From assembly GCA_013368315.1 (NCBI GenBank), contig JAACJM010000238.1, forward strand, positions 62,001 through 126,000: a stretch of DNA of 64,000 bases. The letters are read 5' to 3'. Below are positions 1 through 12,600 of the stretch, in pieces. This DNA comes from Tetrapyrgos nigripes. Taxonomy: Eukaryota; Basidiomycota; Agaricomycetes; Agaricales; Campanellaceae. The notes below the pieces were generated by a model. The model did no database searches. It had not been told where the DNA came from and saw only the letters and a list, made by a program, of their open reading frames with translations. Made by a program: the position numbers and the translations under genes. Every line of letters begins with the position of its first letter. The first letter of the stretch is position 1.

Positions 1-1021
1 AGTGACGCTAAAGTGAACGGTAGGCAAAGAAGAAGAGTAACCTCTCGATATTGAATGATCAGGTCGACCGTATCATTCGGAGTAAGTTCTCCACTGCTTC
101 GGAATATCGACCCAACTTCTCATTTGATTAAATTCATCTGTAGTATCTATTCAGACTGGTGCAATTACTGCTATAGGCGCTGCCACAGATGCAATCGTAT
201 TTATCATACTCCCAGTAAGTGCCAAATTCAGCCTCTCCTTACCTCAACTAATAACTTTTACAATTTTAGCACAGTACAGTGTAAGCTGCAAAGGGTGTCA
301 AATTCCCGGATATCTTTAATTTGACGCTATTGACGATGTAGCTTTTTTGCTTGGGACCTCTGCTTGTCCAAACTATACACAAACACGCTCCTTAGCTCGT
401 GAGTGTCCTCAGCATGCTCAACGGCTTGTAAATTGACAAATTTACCCAGATTGAACGCACGAAACAACTATCGGTACAGAAACGTGAAAGCTGCGCCCAC
501 ACCAAACGCACTATTCGACTATTCGGAGGATACGAGCACGACCTTCTCTCTGGATCCTAGAACGACTCAATCAGTGAGTGGCCTTTTCATGGCGAAGATC
601 AGGATGTTTTGCTCACATTTAATCTCTTGCATGATCTTCTCTAGCGAACCCTCAATGATAGTATCCCAATGGTAAGTCACTCGAAGAATTCACACAACCA
701 TCAACACTGACCATGCAGTATTCGCCTCCAAAGACCAAGATAGGGATATCTACCGTGACCGAAACCTACCAAAGTCCTGACGTAGAAATGGCTCCTGGTG
801 GGGAACATTGGCGCCGGCCTCCTCAGTTCCCTCCGCCGCAAATTTACACTGCTTCCCCTCCGCCTCGGGGCTCGAGCTCACGATCCTCTTCACGTGCCGA
901 GAACAGAGTTCCTGCATATTCTTCAAACACTACACTAGTGGCAGGGCCGGACTCTGGCAGTCAGGCTAGCAGACCCTATATACCTCAGCCTCAGCCTCGG
1001 CAGAAGCCAGCACCATTTTGA
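1..1021 (+). CDS. DUF6534-domain membrane protein, 3' part
   Basis: This is the C-terminal part of a gene that starts upstream of the window. Reading exons separated by short introns gives SIQTGAITAIGAATDAIVFI, a hydrophobic helix, then FAWDLCLSKLYTNTLLSSLN continuing ARNNYRYR, then a Ser/Pro-rich tail ending at TGA 1019-1021. The SKLYTNTLLSSLNAR block is the hallmark of DUF6534, a family of multi-pass membrane proteins of unknown function greatly expanded in Agaricomycetes. Visible introns include about 412-451 (gtgagt...cccag), one starting near 574 and ending ...ctctag about 644, and 672-718 (gtaagt...tgcag). The tail after the domain is probably cytoplasmic and disordered. The exact exon borders before 150 are uncertain. 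The family assignment is firm; no function can be given. Confidence 0.75.
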
Positions 1022-2739
1022 CTCGTACATTTTGCCTCGGAGGGCACCACGTGCCCTGTGATGTTTCACGACTGGGACTCTAGGTATTACCGTAATTTAT
1101 TATCAATGGCGAATACACTCGTTTTCTTTTCTCGCCGTTATTGTATACATACGTACTTTCGTAGGGCATTTAAATATGTGCTATGCTGTATATTGGTGCA
1201 CTAGTGGCACGGGCCTGCACGGGCTCGGAGTTTCCTGCAAGTTTCCTGTGACTATGTATCATTTGACTATCATATGCGATCCGACAGTCTGACTACACGT
1301 ACATGGGCTCGTGGCCGGTTCATTCTCAACGTGAATAGTGACAGCAAAAGAATGGGAGACAGGGGCTGGGGTATGGGGAAATACTACACGAACTTGTGGG
1401 GAAGATTCAGACTGAGATTTAGATTCAAGGGTCGGTTCACAACTTAGGGCCACGGAGGTTTGCTATTGAGCATGAAACAACGGAGGAAACGCGCTGGACT
1501 ACTACTCACATATAAATGAAGGTTGGGTATGGCCGCTAGCGGCGAGGGCCGAACCTTTATTGAACTACTGTTAGACATGTGCATGAGCGGTAAGAGAGAA
1601 GTAATATATGTAAAAGCTGAAAGAACTCTGCGAGAGGGGCTGGAAAGAGTCTTTTTTAAGTAGGTACTAGGCGAGCGATTTCCTTCACTAGCGTCTTCAT
1701 CATCATCAAAAAAGACAGCTTCCATTTTCTTAAGAGAGAATAGTGCAAGAGCAAAGGGGAAGGAAGGAAGCAGAGGTAGAGCTTGGACGCTTTGATGACA
1801 TGTCCGAGTCGCTGAGTCAGAACTTCACTCAAAGCCAGAATTCCGAAAGGTTCGGAAATGGATATATTAGGTAGGCATATGGTACTCGTGAGAACTCGGA
1901 CTTCCTGAGCCAAACCCTAAAGCCTAGTTTCGGCGATTATATTTTCACGGTGCATGCCTTGACAGGGCAAGGCAGCCTCGTTTCTGTTATGTATGTTTTT
2001 TTAGTACCAAGTTCCATCTTGACGCGCATCTTAGTGCCTTTGAAACCGTCGAAGACGGATCCGATGGACACTCACACCCTCTTACTTTAATACTTAGCGC
2101 AGTAGACTCGAATGTACACGATCATATTTGGACTTAGAAGTTAGTGAAGCCAGATGAAAGGGGTCGCCAAAACCAATGTCCCGGTCTTTCTTCCAGTAAA
2201 GAACTTCACTCGAGTGAATTAGATCGATTCCAGTTCGTGGAACCTCGAACGGACACAATAGCTTAAGTATTGGCTCCAGCCAATTGCAACTTGAACGTGA
2301 AGCCACGGGGAGTTGGCGGGGAGATTGTGCGCTGACTATGAAGAAAGCTTGGGGACATGTACATCCAGCAAGTCGAAGCTGGGGAGATCGAGTTTTATCA
2401 AGTGCAGCCATCAGTGTGGAGAGCCCGGGATGAACACAAGGGTTCTGAAGGTTCTCCGACGGGACTATGCCACTGTGAAAGCTTAATTGAAGTTCGTCAG
2501 ATCGAACTTCAAATCCGTACTTCTGCACTCCACTGTCCCATCGTCTGTTGAATACACCTCCCAGGGTTCTTAAGTACTAGATCATCAGAAGTTCAGGAAT
2601 CAACCTGCTTCCGAGCTATTTCAGGTTCTGAGCGCACGATTATAATTAGATGGTATGCACCGGTTCTTCCGGCACCGTGAACCTATCTGCCAGGACTCAT
2701 GAAGTAGAGAGAATTGTGAACTTGAATGTGATTAACTAG

Positions 2740-3350
2740 CCATAGCATGGGAAGAGAACCAACTGAGAAGCCTTCAAGCTGGGTTGTATTCCATAAATCA
2801 CTATAAAATTGCTCGCTGAGCCGGAGAACTTCAATGGAAGTGCTGTTGGAGCAGTTGCTGCTTCAAAGTGGCTTGTAAGAATTCGACGAAGTCACTGTTA
2901 GCATGAGAAGAGAACCGATGAAAAACCGAAGGCCCTAAGCTGCCTTGGACATGAGTATGCGGAGATCAATGGCGTTCCTTGGAACAGTGGCTATGAGAAT
3001 TCGACGACAGAAAGATGCAAGATACGTGTTGCCTTTTCAGACTCCTGTCACGGTCTTGATTCTGAGGCTTAAGTTGCTCGCTCCTAATGAGATCATACTA
3101 ATGGTTCCTACTAGAAGTCACTGTTAGCATGAGAAGAGAACCGAAGCAAAACCAAACGGCCTAAGCTGCCTTGGACATAAGTATGCAGAGATCAATGGCG
3201 TTTCAAGCTTGGAACAGTGGCTATGAGAGAGAATTCGACGACAGTAATTTAAAGATGGAAGATGCGTGGTTTTTGCCTGTTCAAATACCTACTACGGTCT
3301 GGATTCTGAGGCTTCCTACCTCCTCCAACTCTTCCTAATGAGATCATATG
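2740..3350. repeat. Degenerate tandem repeat, about 226 bp period
   Basis: The phrase GCATGAGAAGAGAACCGA recurs at about 2901 and 3127, and a weaker version (GCATGGGAAGAGAACCAAC) lies at about 2745. Each is followed by related text: CTAAGCTGCCTTGGACAT, then GTATGCRGAGATCAATGGCG, then GGAACAGTGGCTATGAGA and AATTCGACGACAG. The last two copies align over most of about 220 bp with substitutions and small indels. No coding frame is conserved across the copies. Confidence 0.7.
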
Positions 3351-3689
3351 GTTCCTACAACAATTCTATGACTCCACGGTGGCACGAGTTAAAATGAAGG
3401 GCACTTGAATACTTTCGGAGGATGGAGTCGCGTCATTTTTGCCATTGCTAAGCGCTACACTGGCAGCGGTTTCGGAAGCATATGGTGGCGGCCACTGGCG
3501 CAGCGACAGAGAAATATGATTTTGGAATAGGGATCCCGGATAAGGCGTTGACCGTGAGCTATTTTAACTAGGCTACATACCCAGTATGCAACTGTATCAT
3601 TATCGTATCCGTCGGATCCATTCATGACAAGAGGAGCGCTCGGAAATATGACGAGAAAATTGGAGTTATTCCCGCGTTACGCTACACTT

Positions 3690-4100
3690 GGGATCATACA
3701 TGACGTCGTCGTCTTGTGTCTTGTGTCTTGCCGCCACGGTCGACGACTCGGGGCGGGAGGCAGAGGCTTGCACAAGACGACGACAATGATGCAAGACGAT
3801 GGATAATGTTAAGGAGTTGGGATCATAAATGACGTCGTCTTGCGTCTTGCGTCTTGTTGCCGCCGCGATCGACGACTCGGAGCGGGAGGCTAGGCCCGCC
3901 GCCCAGGTAAGTAGGGTAAGTACTCGATGGGGTTGACAAGCGTGCCTGGAAGTTGGAATCAGGAGAAGATTTCAAGGCACCAACACTCACTTGAGAGCTA
4001 TTGAACTTGAAGTAAGTACTAAGTGGTGAGGACAATTTTGATTTTGCTTGAACAAGACGACGACGATGCACCATGCAAGGCGATGGATAAGTTATAACAC
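3690..4100. repeat. Direct duplication, second copy split by ~150 bp
   Basis: A block running TTGGGATCATAYATGACGTC, then repeated GTCTTG units, then CGACTCGGRGCGGGAGGC occurs at about 3690-3768 and again at 3817-3893. The first copy continues directly into TTGCACAAGACGACGAC and CGATGGATAA (3769-3805). In the second copy the equivalent TTGAACAAGACGACGAC appears only at about 4048, after roughly 150 bp of unrelated sequence. This looks like a tandem duplication with a later insertion in copy 2, or a deletion in copy 1. Confidence 0.6.
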
Positions 4101-4751
4101 TGAGAGTTTTAAAATTTGGGGCCGGATGATTAAGTATCAGAAATCTCGGAATATGATTCACGAAGGGTAGGGTTAGTGAAGCAAAATTTGAAGTTTTGAA
4201 GGAGGTTGAGGATATTGCTGCCATAGTTTGACTTTGAAGCAAAGTCCCAGGATTATGATATCGATGTACATGTGTGTGTACATGCAATGAACTGAAATTG
4301 ATGAAGGAGTCGACTCGGAATCTGTCGGATGGACGAACCGTCGAACCGAAGATGTAGCTACTACTGTTTTTTGTACTGCTGTTCATGATCAGCTGGGTAA
4401 ACTAACTTATAATTAGGTCTGGGACTATAGAACTATAGGACTCAAATCTAGACAGATGGAATGGAATTGGATGCTCTCGGACGGATGGAAGAACTGAAGA
4501 ACTTCTGAAGTTCTGATGGTCATGGATTAGATAGATCATATGAACCAAACTTGCTCGAATCGATTGATAGCTGTGAGATAGGGCGGCGCGTAGGTACAGT
4601 AGGTACTTCTGAGGTACTTGAGAACTTGCGAAGCATGCCCACGTTCATTTACCGGCATCGATGCGAGATAGATTCGAAGAAGAATATGTATGATATACTG
4701 ATATTGTCGAAGGATGAAGATCTAGAATTCGAAATTGTACATAGAACACTT

Positions 4752-4882
4752 CACGCCGAAAATACAAAAATATCCGCTCGGCAGAAAGGCGTACAGAAAC
4801 ACACTTTTTTACAGATATATCTTATATCAGTAGTAATGATGTGATCTATCCGTCGAGCGGATATTTTTGTCTTTTCGGCGTG
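4752..4882. mobile_element. 131 bp palindromic MITE-like element
   Basis: A 29 bp arm at 4752-4780 (CACGCCGAAAATACAAAAAT, then ATCCGCTCG) is repeated in inverted orientation at 4854-4882 with one mismatch. The 73 bp spacer is AT-rich and contains AGATATATCTTATATC. The element has no coding capacity. I see no convincing target-site duplication, so it could be a small non-autonomous DNA transposon or simply a stable hairpin. Confidence 0.6.
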
Positions 4883-7636
4883 CTTGGCTATTTGATACGA
4901 TACGAAGAGAAGGAACTTCATCGCTTCATCACGCGTGTACATGTAAATCCCAGGCGAGGCAAAAGTCCCAGTTCGTCCCAGCTGACAGACTCAGATTGAG
5001 CACACCGAGACAGCCCTCGGCCTGCTTGGTTTGCTTGGCTGTGGGCCTTTAGAGGGCCTAGATTTAGAACCCATCAGGCAGGCACCTACATAAGGAGGAA
5101 ATCAGGGGGAAATCCTGGAGGATCTGGAAGTTTCCGAAGCGAGGAGGAAGAGGCGCGAAACTTTCACGCGATAGGTCGCGTCTTGGTCGCGTCGAGGCTT
5201 CGAATTGAAATTAAAACAATATAGAGTTACAGCTTACGAGCAGTGTCTTGTTACGGTCTTGTTTAAGTTACAGTGGGTCTTCAACGTTAACGGTCTTCAA
5301 CGGTCTCTTGAAGTTGTTACATAGTCTGCTGATCTGCTGCTGAGCGCTGATCCTGGAGGTCTGGACCCTGCACCGTGAGTCGTGATCACCGGCAGGTCAT
5401 AGAAAGGATTAGGATTTAAAGTAGACAAAGCCTAAAAGTAAAAAGTAGCTATATGTAGTTCGAACGACCATACATACCGCGAAATTCGAATACATACATG
5501 CTACATAGTGACTGTAGTAGAGTAGGTCAGGCTTGAGGCCTTGAGGTCAGGGTACTTACTCTTACTCAGGGTCGGCCAGTTACCAAAGGATACCAAACGA
5601 CCAGTACTATAGTCACGGTGAGGAATACAAGGGAGTACATACTTCCCCGACTCCCCCGTCGTCGTCGACCGTTGCAATCGTGATCGCGTGCATCCCAACG
5701 TATAACAGTGAACACCGTGTGGCCATGGTACTTTTAAATTTTAAAGATATCTTTTACGCGTATGCGGCGTGTAGGCGTGCGCCTATAAAAAGATCTATGT
5801 AGACGTTCCTAAGCTTTTAGAATTAGGAGCCTTTAGAGCCCAGGGAGCTTTAGGCCCAAGCTAGGGTTACACGGTACACCTTCTAGGGTATAAAAATGGA
5901 CTTTCAAGCGAAGGTGTTTACTCGAAATGGAAGGTTGAATAGTTATAAATAGTACTATAAAATAAAGTACACAGAATAATTACTGCCAAACTGGAGCAAC
6001 GGCGTCGGGGTTCTTTAGTTCTTACTTATAGTGCAGCATGCAGTTAATCATACCGTCGTCCGAGGATATACTTACAGGGACAGTGTAAGTAAGTAAAACC
6101 CCCGCTCGTACACCGGCTCGGACCATAAGAACGCGAACGCCGTTGCGAGTTGTGATCACCCAACAACTCGTGTTAGAACTTGGCACACGACCACGGAGGA
6201 GGAAGAGGAGGAGAATTCTATTACCCGGGCTGAGACCAAGAACTGATGCGCCGGGGGTCCGGAAGTGTCCCGATGTAGGTCTGTGTACATCATTGCTCCC
6301 GGGCGGAATTGTGTGCTAACATCCAGGAAACCAGAAAAATGGGAGACCCAGGGTCAGCACACGAGCAAAACACGGAGGTAAAAGGCAAAAATCAAATTGG
6401 AGTGAAACCAAGGTGGGACTATGTACATATGTACATGTAGTTCCGCTACAGACTGCTACTGGTAGTAGTACTGAGAGAGTTGGCACCCAAGCGTGAATTT
6501 AGGAAAGCCTTGATTTACCTCGAGCGGTGTACATGATGCGATGGGTTAGGAACACGGGTAAAGGTGGGCTAGAGCCTAGTAGGCAACTGGAAAGATAAAG
6601 CAATGAGATAGAAATGAGATCCGTACAAGTTACATACATGCCACTGTATACATCAGTGAACACTTGTACGGTATACAGTATTCCTCACCTGTAATACGGC
6701 GCCAATTTCAAAGCAATCAAGTCTACATAGTCTAGTGACTAGACGTGATATGGTTAACTTGCCTCACCCAACGGAGATCCGTGTGTGTCCGTGTCATAGA
6801 TGATACCATAAAACAGAGTAATCATCATCCCATGCGTAGTAAATCGGTGAAGGATGGTCAGTTGACGGGAAAGCGATGTATCTCCGAAAAAAGGTCTCAG
6901 GCTTGTTCTTGTAAGGTTTTCAAACCTGTTGCGAATCCGATAAATGAACGGATGGATGGATCTGGTGATAGTACAAGTACACGAGGAGTCATGGAAGGAT
7001 CCTCTGCAGAACTTGAGCCGAGGTTCAGATGATTGCAGAAGAGAACTGCGGTATGGTCACGGTATAGGTTGTAGCCGATGATCAAGACGGAGAATAGCTG
7101 TGTTTCCAGAAACCAAGACCACTGCGCGGATAGGTGTAGTGGCGGTGGGGTAGGAAGCTGAGCGATATCTGCTAGACGTTCTTTTATACGACGAGCTCCA
7201 AGAATGTTGGAGTACCTGGAGAGGGTTCGAGAACCTCGAAGAGAGCTTTGGACTGGATGAGGAAGAAGGGCCTCGTCAGCTATGACGCGATGGTGGAGAC
7301 CGCTGAAGATGTGACTGTGTGACACAGGTACGGTGTCCTGTTATGGCAACGTTACGTGGCATTGTTTGTTGAAAAAGCTTTGGGGTTCCCGACAAATGGG
7401 GATGCGGAAAAGCCCCGCCATGCTACCGGTACCAGACTTCTGGGGTCGAAAGGCCAAATCGGGAGGTATGCCCTGACGACGAAAAGGGAAAATTAGAAAT
7501 ACAGGCGCTTAGGTAATGAAAATATAATGAATTCTGACATGAAACGAGCAGGAGATATTTTGCAGTTCACCCTTTTTCCCCTTGACACGCTGGAAGTCTC
7601 GCCGTGGACCGAATCCTCGTGTAGAACACGACCAGA

Positions 7637-10600
7637 ATGGCTCTGGACTGGCAGGCAGACAAGTCGCGTGCTTATAATCACCTACAACGCATAGGTTCCG
7701 TTTTCCTCTGCCGTCTCCCCTGTCTGGTGCTCATCTGTCTATAGGTATTCCGACCGGCAAACCAAAGCACAGAGGCCATCGGCATACACAGTCGTTGACC
7801 CAGCTGAGTAACCTGAGTCCGATCCCGTCCCTGTCATCGATAGCGACCGCAACGAGCACCACCCTCAATACGCCCACAAGCACCTCGTCCATCAGCGTCT
7901 TTCAGCCAAAGGAGGAGGACCTCACTCCGACTCCATCTCCAAAGACTTCGCGAGTTCGTACTCCAACAACACCTTTGTCCAAAGGTAAACCCCTGGGACG
8001 CTCCGACAGCTTAAAGAGCATCGCTTCCCTATCCACCGCAGGATCCAGTCTCATTCGCAGGCTTTCACTCAAAAGCTCTGCTAGTAGATCCGAAGCCTTG
8101 AAAACGCCTCCTCCGCGTGCCCAGCTCGTGAAACCCCAAAGCGTTACTGCGCATACACCCATGGCTTCCACTTCGACGTGTACTCAGCGTGCTTCTAGTT
8201 TTGATAGCGAAAGGATTGGGGTCCGGAGTGAGTCTATTTTTAATCGAGGGTTGACGCCTTCTCATTTCGTGCAATGATGCAGGTGGTGGGACACCCAATG
8301 CTTATGTCGATCGTGACGCTGGTGGCGCATATAACCACCACCACTCTTCTCGCTCTTCGTCTAAACGTGCGTCATTGGACAACAAGCCTCTACCACTACC
8401 CACTCGACGTCCCCAACAGCGAAAAGGAGACAACACTCGGAATCCATGCCTTCCACGCCATTGAGAAATCATTCGTATTCGTCAACATCGACGTCGGCGT
8501 CTAAACCTTCGTCATCCCGACCCACTCACAAGAGCACACAACCTCCCGCCGTACCTACGCCAGTCCGTCCACCAAGTCGTTCAGAGCATCTGTTACGGAC
8601 GACGCTGTTGAAGGACGACTTCGCTCTTGCCAACAACCCCAACTCCATTACCGCCAATGACAATACCCGACCTACTACACCTACATCCTCGTCGTCCTCC
8701 CACCGACGCAGTCAATCACATTCCTCCTCTAACAGATCCACCTCCACTTCACGCCGAGACTCGGAACTCATAGCGTCCTCTTTCCTCTTCCGAACCAACG
8801 TGTCGTCGGCTACTTTACCACCACCTTCGTCGCCGGCTATTGCTAAGCCGACGCCTAGGAGGAGTGCGACCAGTATTTCCACTCCTACGCCTGCAAGAAC
8901 CACGAAGCCATTATTCGGTTTCATGGTCGATTCGTCTGATGACGGAGACGATGACTCGTCGCAAGGTTCTGGGCCTTACACGTATACACAACAACCACAG
9001 CAGCGGAGAAATCAGCATCAACCCGGGATAATGCACAGCCCCTGGGATGTCGATGAGTACCGACAACACCGAGAAACGCGGCATACGCATGCACCTGCAC
9101 AGCGTCCAGATGGGTATACCCATGGGCGCTCACAGTCATATACTCAACTCCCACCGGCACCTCGGCCGCCGTTGACGCCTCATGAACAAGTGTTGAGAGC
9201 GAGGCTGGAGAGGGTCTTGAGTGCTGGGAATGAAACTGTTACCTCTAAAGGAAAGGGCAGGGAGTTGGATTGGGATGGTGAAGAAGAGAGGTTTGAGGAT
9301 TATATTGGGAATGTGGGATTAGCAGATAGAGGAGATGGGAGAAGGAAGAGGAGTTCGCTGCCCGTTACTGCACGAGATCAAGAGAGAGAAAGAGAGGGTA
9401 GCATAAGTGGATTGTTCCTTGGTTGGTTGTGGAGAGGCGGGCCAGCTGAAACAGAGCAAAGTATAGAGCAAGAGGTGAGTTGGATCTCCAACATATATGC
9501 GCCTTTCCCTTATTGTCTTCCGCATATATGCCCGAGATTTTTCTATTGTGTTGATTATATTCCTTGACGTGATGTTATTCATGATACTGATTCATGCTCC
9601 GTCCTTTTTCTTTCTAGTCGCCGCAGTCGTATACACAAGAAGGAAACCCCCAGCTACCGACGCCTTTGACACCTAGAGAGAGTAAAGATGGGTATATGTC
9701 TCAGACCTACTCACCATACCACTCTCCAGGACGTAGCCGTTCACATACAGCTCCAGCCCCTTCCTCACCATCTCAATCTCGCTTCCTCGCCAACAATTAC
9801 AATAACAACCCAACTCTCGTTCATCCTCATACTTCCCCGTCAAGCAGAACATCACGTTTCGCAATTGCAGTCGCAGTCGCAATCTCCCAAGCTTTCGTCG
9901 TCGCCATCAATAGCAGCAGCGGCGTTTGTTCATTTATCGCCTAATGCGAATGGAAATGTGAACACGACAGGGACGCCTAGAGGTACTCCAAAGCGCCATG
10001 TCTTCTGTTTGGAGTCTGTACCCAGTGTTGGAGCGTTGAGAGAGAGGGCTGAAGAGGATGAAGCTGCTGCTGCCAAGGCAAATGTTAACAACGATGGCGA
10101 TAAAGGTGGAAATATGATTACACCTCCGCCTACGCCTCCGAGAAAGGACAAGGAGTTTGTGCCCGATGGTCTCGGCAATGGAGAGGGAGAAGCGACGCCG
10201 AAGAAGGTGGCATCAAGGAGAGGCAGTTCGTCGTCTGCTATGACTGCAAAGACGACTACGTTTGGTGGTGCTGCTCTAGGGAGGAGTAAGAGTGCAAGAA
10301 CTGCCCCGAACACCCCGATGAGCAAAGCAGGCAGAGTAGATCTCGGATTGGGCAGACCCGCTGGATTATCGAGACATGGGTCTAGTCGGGACGATATCTG
10401 TGTGTTGCTGAATAGTCCTTCCATGCAAATACCCAAATCACCTGGGAGAATGATTTCACCTACCAAAGCCTCGTTTGGGTTCTCCTCACCGACGGGTCCA
10501 ACGTCTGCGATTGATCCTACTACATCGACTGTTTCTCCTGCTTCTGCTGATGCAAATGCTAGTCTATCACCTGCTTCTCTCTCTCCAGTCAATTCACCAG

Positions 10601-10833
10601 TATCATCTCTCCTCTCCAATACTTCATCGTTCAACGCTCGTACTGCGTCTGCCCAATGTCGTCTTATGGACGGATACGTCTCGTTTGCTAGTATTGAAGG
10701 ACTGGGCGAGCCTCCTGCATCTGCTCATCCGTCTGTTGGAGATGGACATTCCATGCTGGGTGATGAGGATGGAGATGATAAAGAGAGGGAAGGTGGTGGT
10801 AAGAGGTTTTTGGGGTGGATCTTGGGCAAGTAA
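7637..10833 (+). CDS. Ser/Thr/Pro-rich disordered protein of unknown function
   Basis: A long low-complexity protein assembled from five exons: 7637-7694, 7745-8227, 8283-8366, 8420-9474 and 9618-10833. The start MALDWQADKSRAYNHLQRIG precedes a 50 nt intron with an unusual gttccg donor and joins GIPTGKPKHRGHRHTQSLTQ in frame. The next introns are 55, 53 and 143 nt with normal borders. The product is almost entirely Ser, Thr, Pro and Arg with many SP/TP sites and short basic runs, and has no folded domain. FLGW appears twice (near 9415 and at the C-terminus, FLGWILGK), which may be a short linear motif. The last exon changes frame around 9841-9900 with no usable intron, so either the assembly lost a base there or the gene is broken. 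No function is proposed; a scaffold or regulatory role would be a guess. Confidence 0.6.
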
Positions 10834-12600
10834 AAAACTCGATCTATCGATCCATCCATGCACACCAAAAGTATTTTTGAAGCAAGTGGAATTTTTTGGG
10901 TTTTTTGTATTTCTTTGGGTGTGCTTTATTCATTCATTCTTTCGTCCATCCATCCATGCACTTGGCTCGTTTCCGTCGTAGCTGCGTTGGTGGTTGTTTC
11001 ATCGTTTCATCGTTTTCGTCTATTTGCGCAGGCTTGCTCCAGAGTTGTTGACCTTCTCGTATACTTTCCTCCCTTTTGGTCTTCTCGGTCTTGGTTTTCT
11101 CCGGTGATACATGTATCCTCCTCTTGTTTTTCTTGCTGTGTTGTTTATTCCCGTGGAACGCATGCATCAACATCAACATCAACATTAACATCAACTTGCA
11201 CTGACTTGCATGGTGTCGTCGACGTCCGACATCCACACGCGCACGCCTGCCTACATGGATGGACACGCATTGCATCATTTCGTTATCTCTCGTCGCTATT
11301 GCTGTCGTTTGTCATTACCATCGCCGCCGTCGTCGTCACTCAGCCATGCATCATCATTCCTCAACAACATATACGCACGCATTGCATGTAATTTATATAC
11401 GCGATACCACCTCACTCTTATTTAATACTCCAGATACAGATTGATTCGTTTTAATCTCGTCTTCTCCTTCCCCTTCCCCTTTCTCCCTTCATTCCTTCCT
11501 TCCTTCCTTCCTTCCTCTCTCCCTCCCGTCCCGTCCCCTCATCTCACCTCATCATCCTGCTCCTCTTCTCTTCTCGTTTCATCGTCTCGTGATTAAATTG
11601 TGTACCAAGTACGACGTATACAATACAATACATACATACATACATGAAGCAAAAAGCGTATATTGTGTACTTTTTACTATAAAACTTTTACTCAACGTTC
11701 CCTTCCCCTTTCCCCTTTTGACCGTTTACCTTTTACTCTTACTCTTAGACTTCCGTTTCAATCGCAAACTGACACTCAAATACTACTTACTAACTATGCT
11801 GTGTACATATATGCATACATGCAAACTATACTCTACTAAGTACCTAAAACTATTTAGCCACCTAGAGGAGAAGAACAAAGAACAGAAGAAATTACATATG
11901 CTTGATGCTTTACTTATCTGTCCGTTGTGGTCCTTTAACTCTTTGAGTGATTAATTGACGGGGATTGACGTTTAACCAAGGTTTAATTGCGATGAGAATC
12001 ATGAGATATGCGGAACAGTGCGCATGCGGGGAAGCCCGAGTCCGTCTGACCCTGAAAGTCTAATTCTGTCTTACTGGGAACTACGCAGAAGCCTGAGAGA
12101 AGGGAAGGCGGTAAATTTGACCTTGTATGACAAGACGGACAAACCCCGGCGCCGAAAGGAGAGCTTGGCTGTCGAGAGCCGAGAATGGTTAGATTGCTTA
12201 AGCTTTCGCTCTATCGGGATATTGCACATTACTATAAGATAAGTATGTCCGAGTCAAGTCCAAGTCCTACTCGGAGCAGGCTTTGAGCAGGCTATGTGCT
12301 AAGTACGTGTACGAGATTTTGGGAGTCAGTGCACTGGGCAAAGATTAGAATGTTTATTGCGCCAGACGAGATGACTGGCCATGGGAACTAATACACTTCT
12401 TCGACATGCTTGTTCTGATGGAACGGAACGCCCTCCCGCCTTCTGTGTAAGTGCGTGATTCGACTCGGAAAGTCTTTACAAGCGACTGCGTAGAGGGAAG
12501 TACTGCCTCGCCCTTGTAGCACCATATCATTGTAGTCTCGCGACGCCACCCCGGGCCCCCGACCGGGTCCTGAAGGGGCCATTCGGCGTGTTTCTATCTA
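10834..12600. other. Intergenic, pyrimidine-rich 3' flank
   Basis: No gene is recognised. The first part is probably the 3' untranslated region of the Ser/Pro-rich gene. About 11450-11580 is a CT-rich run with TTCC repeats, and ACAT repeats occur near 11625-11645. The remaining short open frames are low-complexity readings of these tracts. Confidence 0.5.

Larger units (their letters stand above)
1022..7636. other. Gene-poor intergenic stretch with degenerate repeats
   Basis: No convincing gene is seen over about 6.6 kb. Open frames here are short, lack a consistent exon structure and match no family I recognise. The stretch holds the ~226 bp repeats at 2.7-3.35 kb, a split direct duplication at 3.7-4.1 kb and a small palindromic element at 4752-4882, listed separately. 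A 142-codon minus-strand frame ends at 6897 (start 7325), but it has no recognisable motif and I do not call it. Confidence 0.5.

Noticed and set aside
2094..2528. Minus-strand open frame of 144 codons
   Set aside because: No domain, no splice support and odd composition in a repeat-bearing gene-poor region; likely chance.
6897..7325. Minus-strand open frame of 142 codons
   Set aside because: No recognisable motif and no conserved pattern; insufficient to call a gene.
9930..10634. 234-codon minus-strand frame opposite the Ser/Pro-rich gene
   Set aside because: Antisense shadow of a Ser/Thr/Pro-rich coding strand, which naturally yields long open antisense frames.
10858..11391. 177-codon plus-strand frame after the Ser/Pro-rich gene
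   Set aside because: Low-complexity translation of a T/C-rich 3' flank; no domain.
11480..11520. TTCC repeat tract as a regulatory element
   Set aside because: Simple-sequence DNA; no evidence of function.
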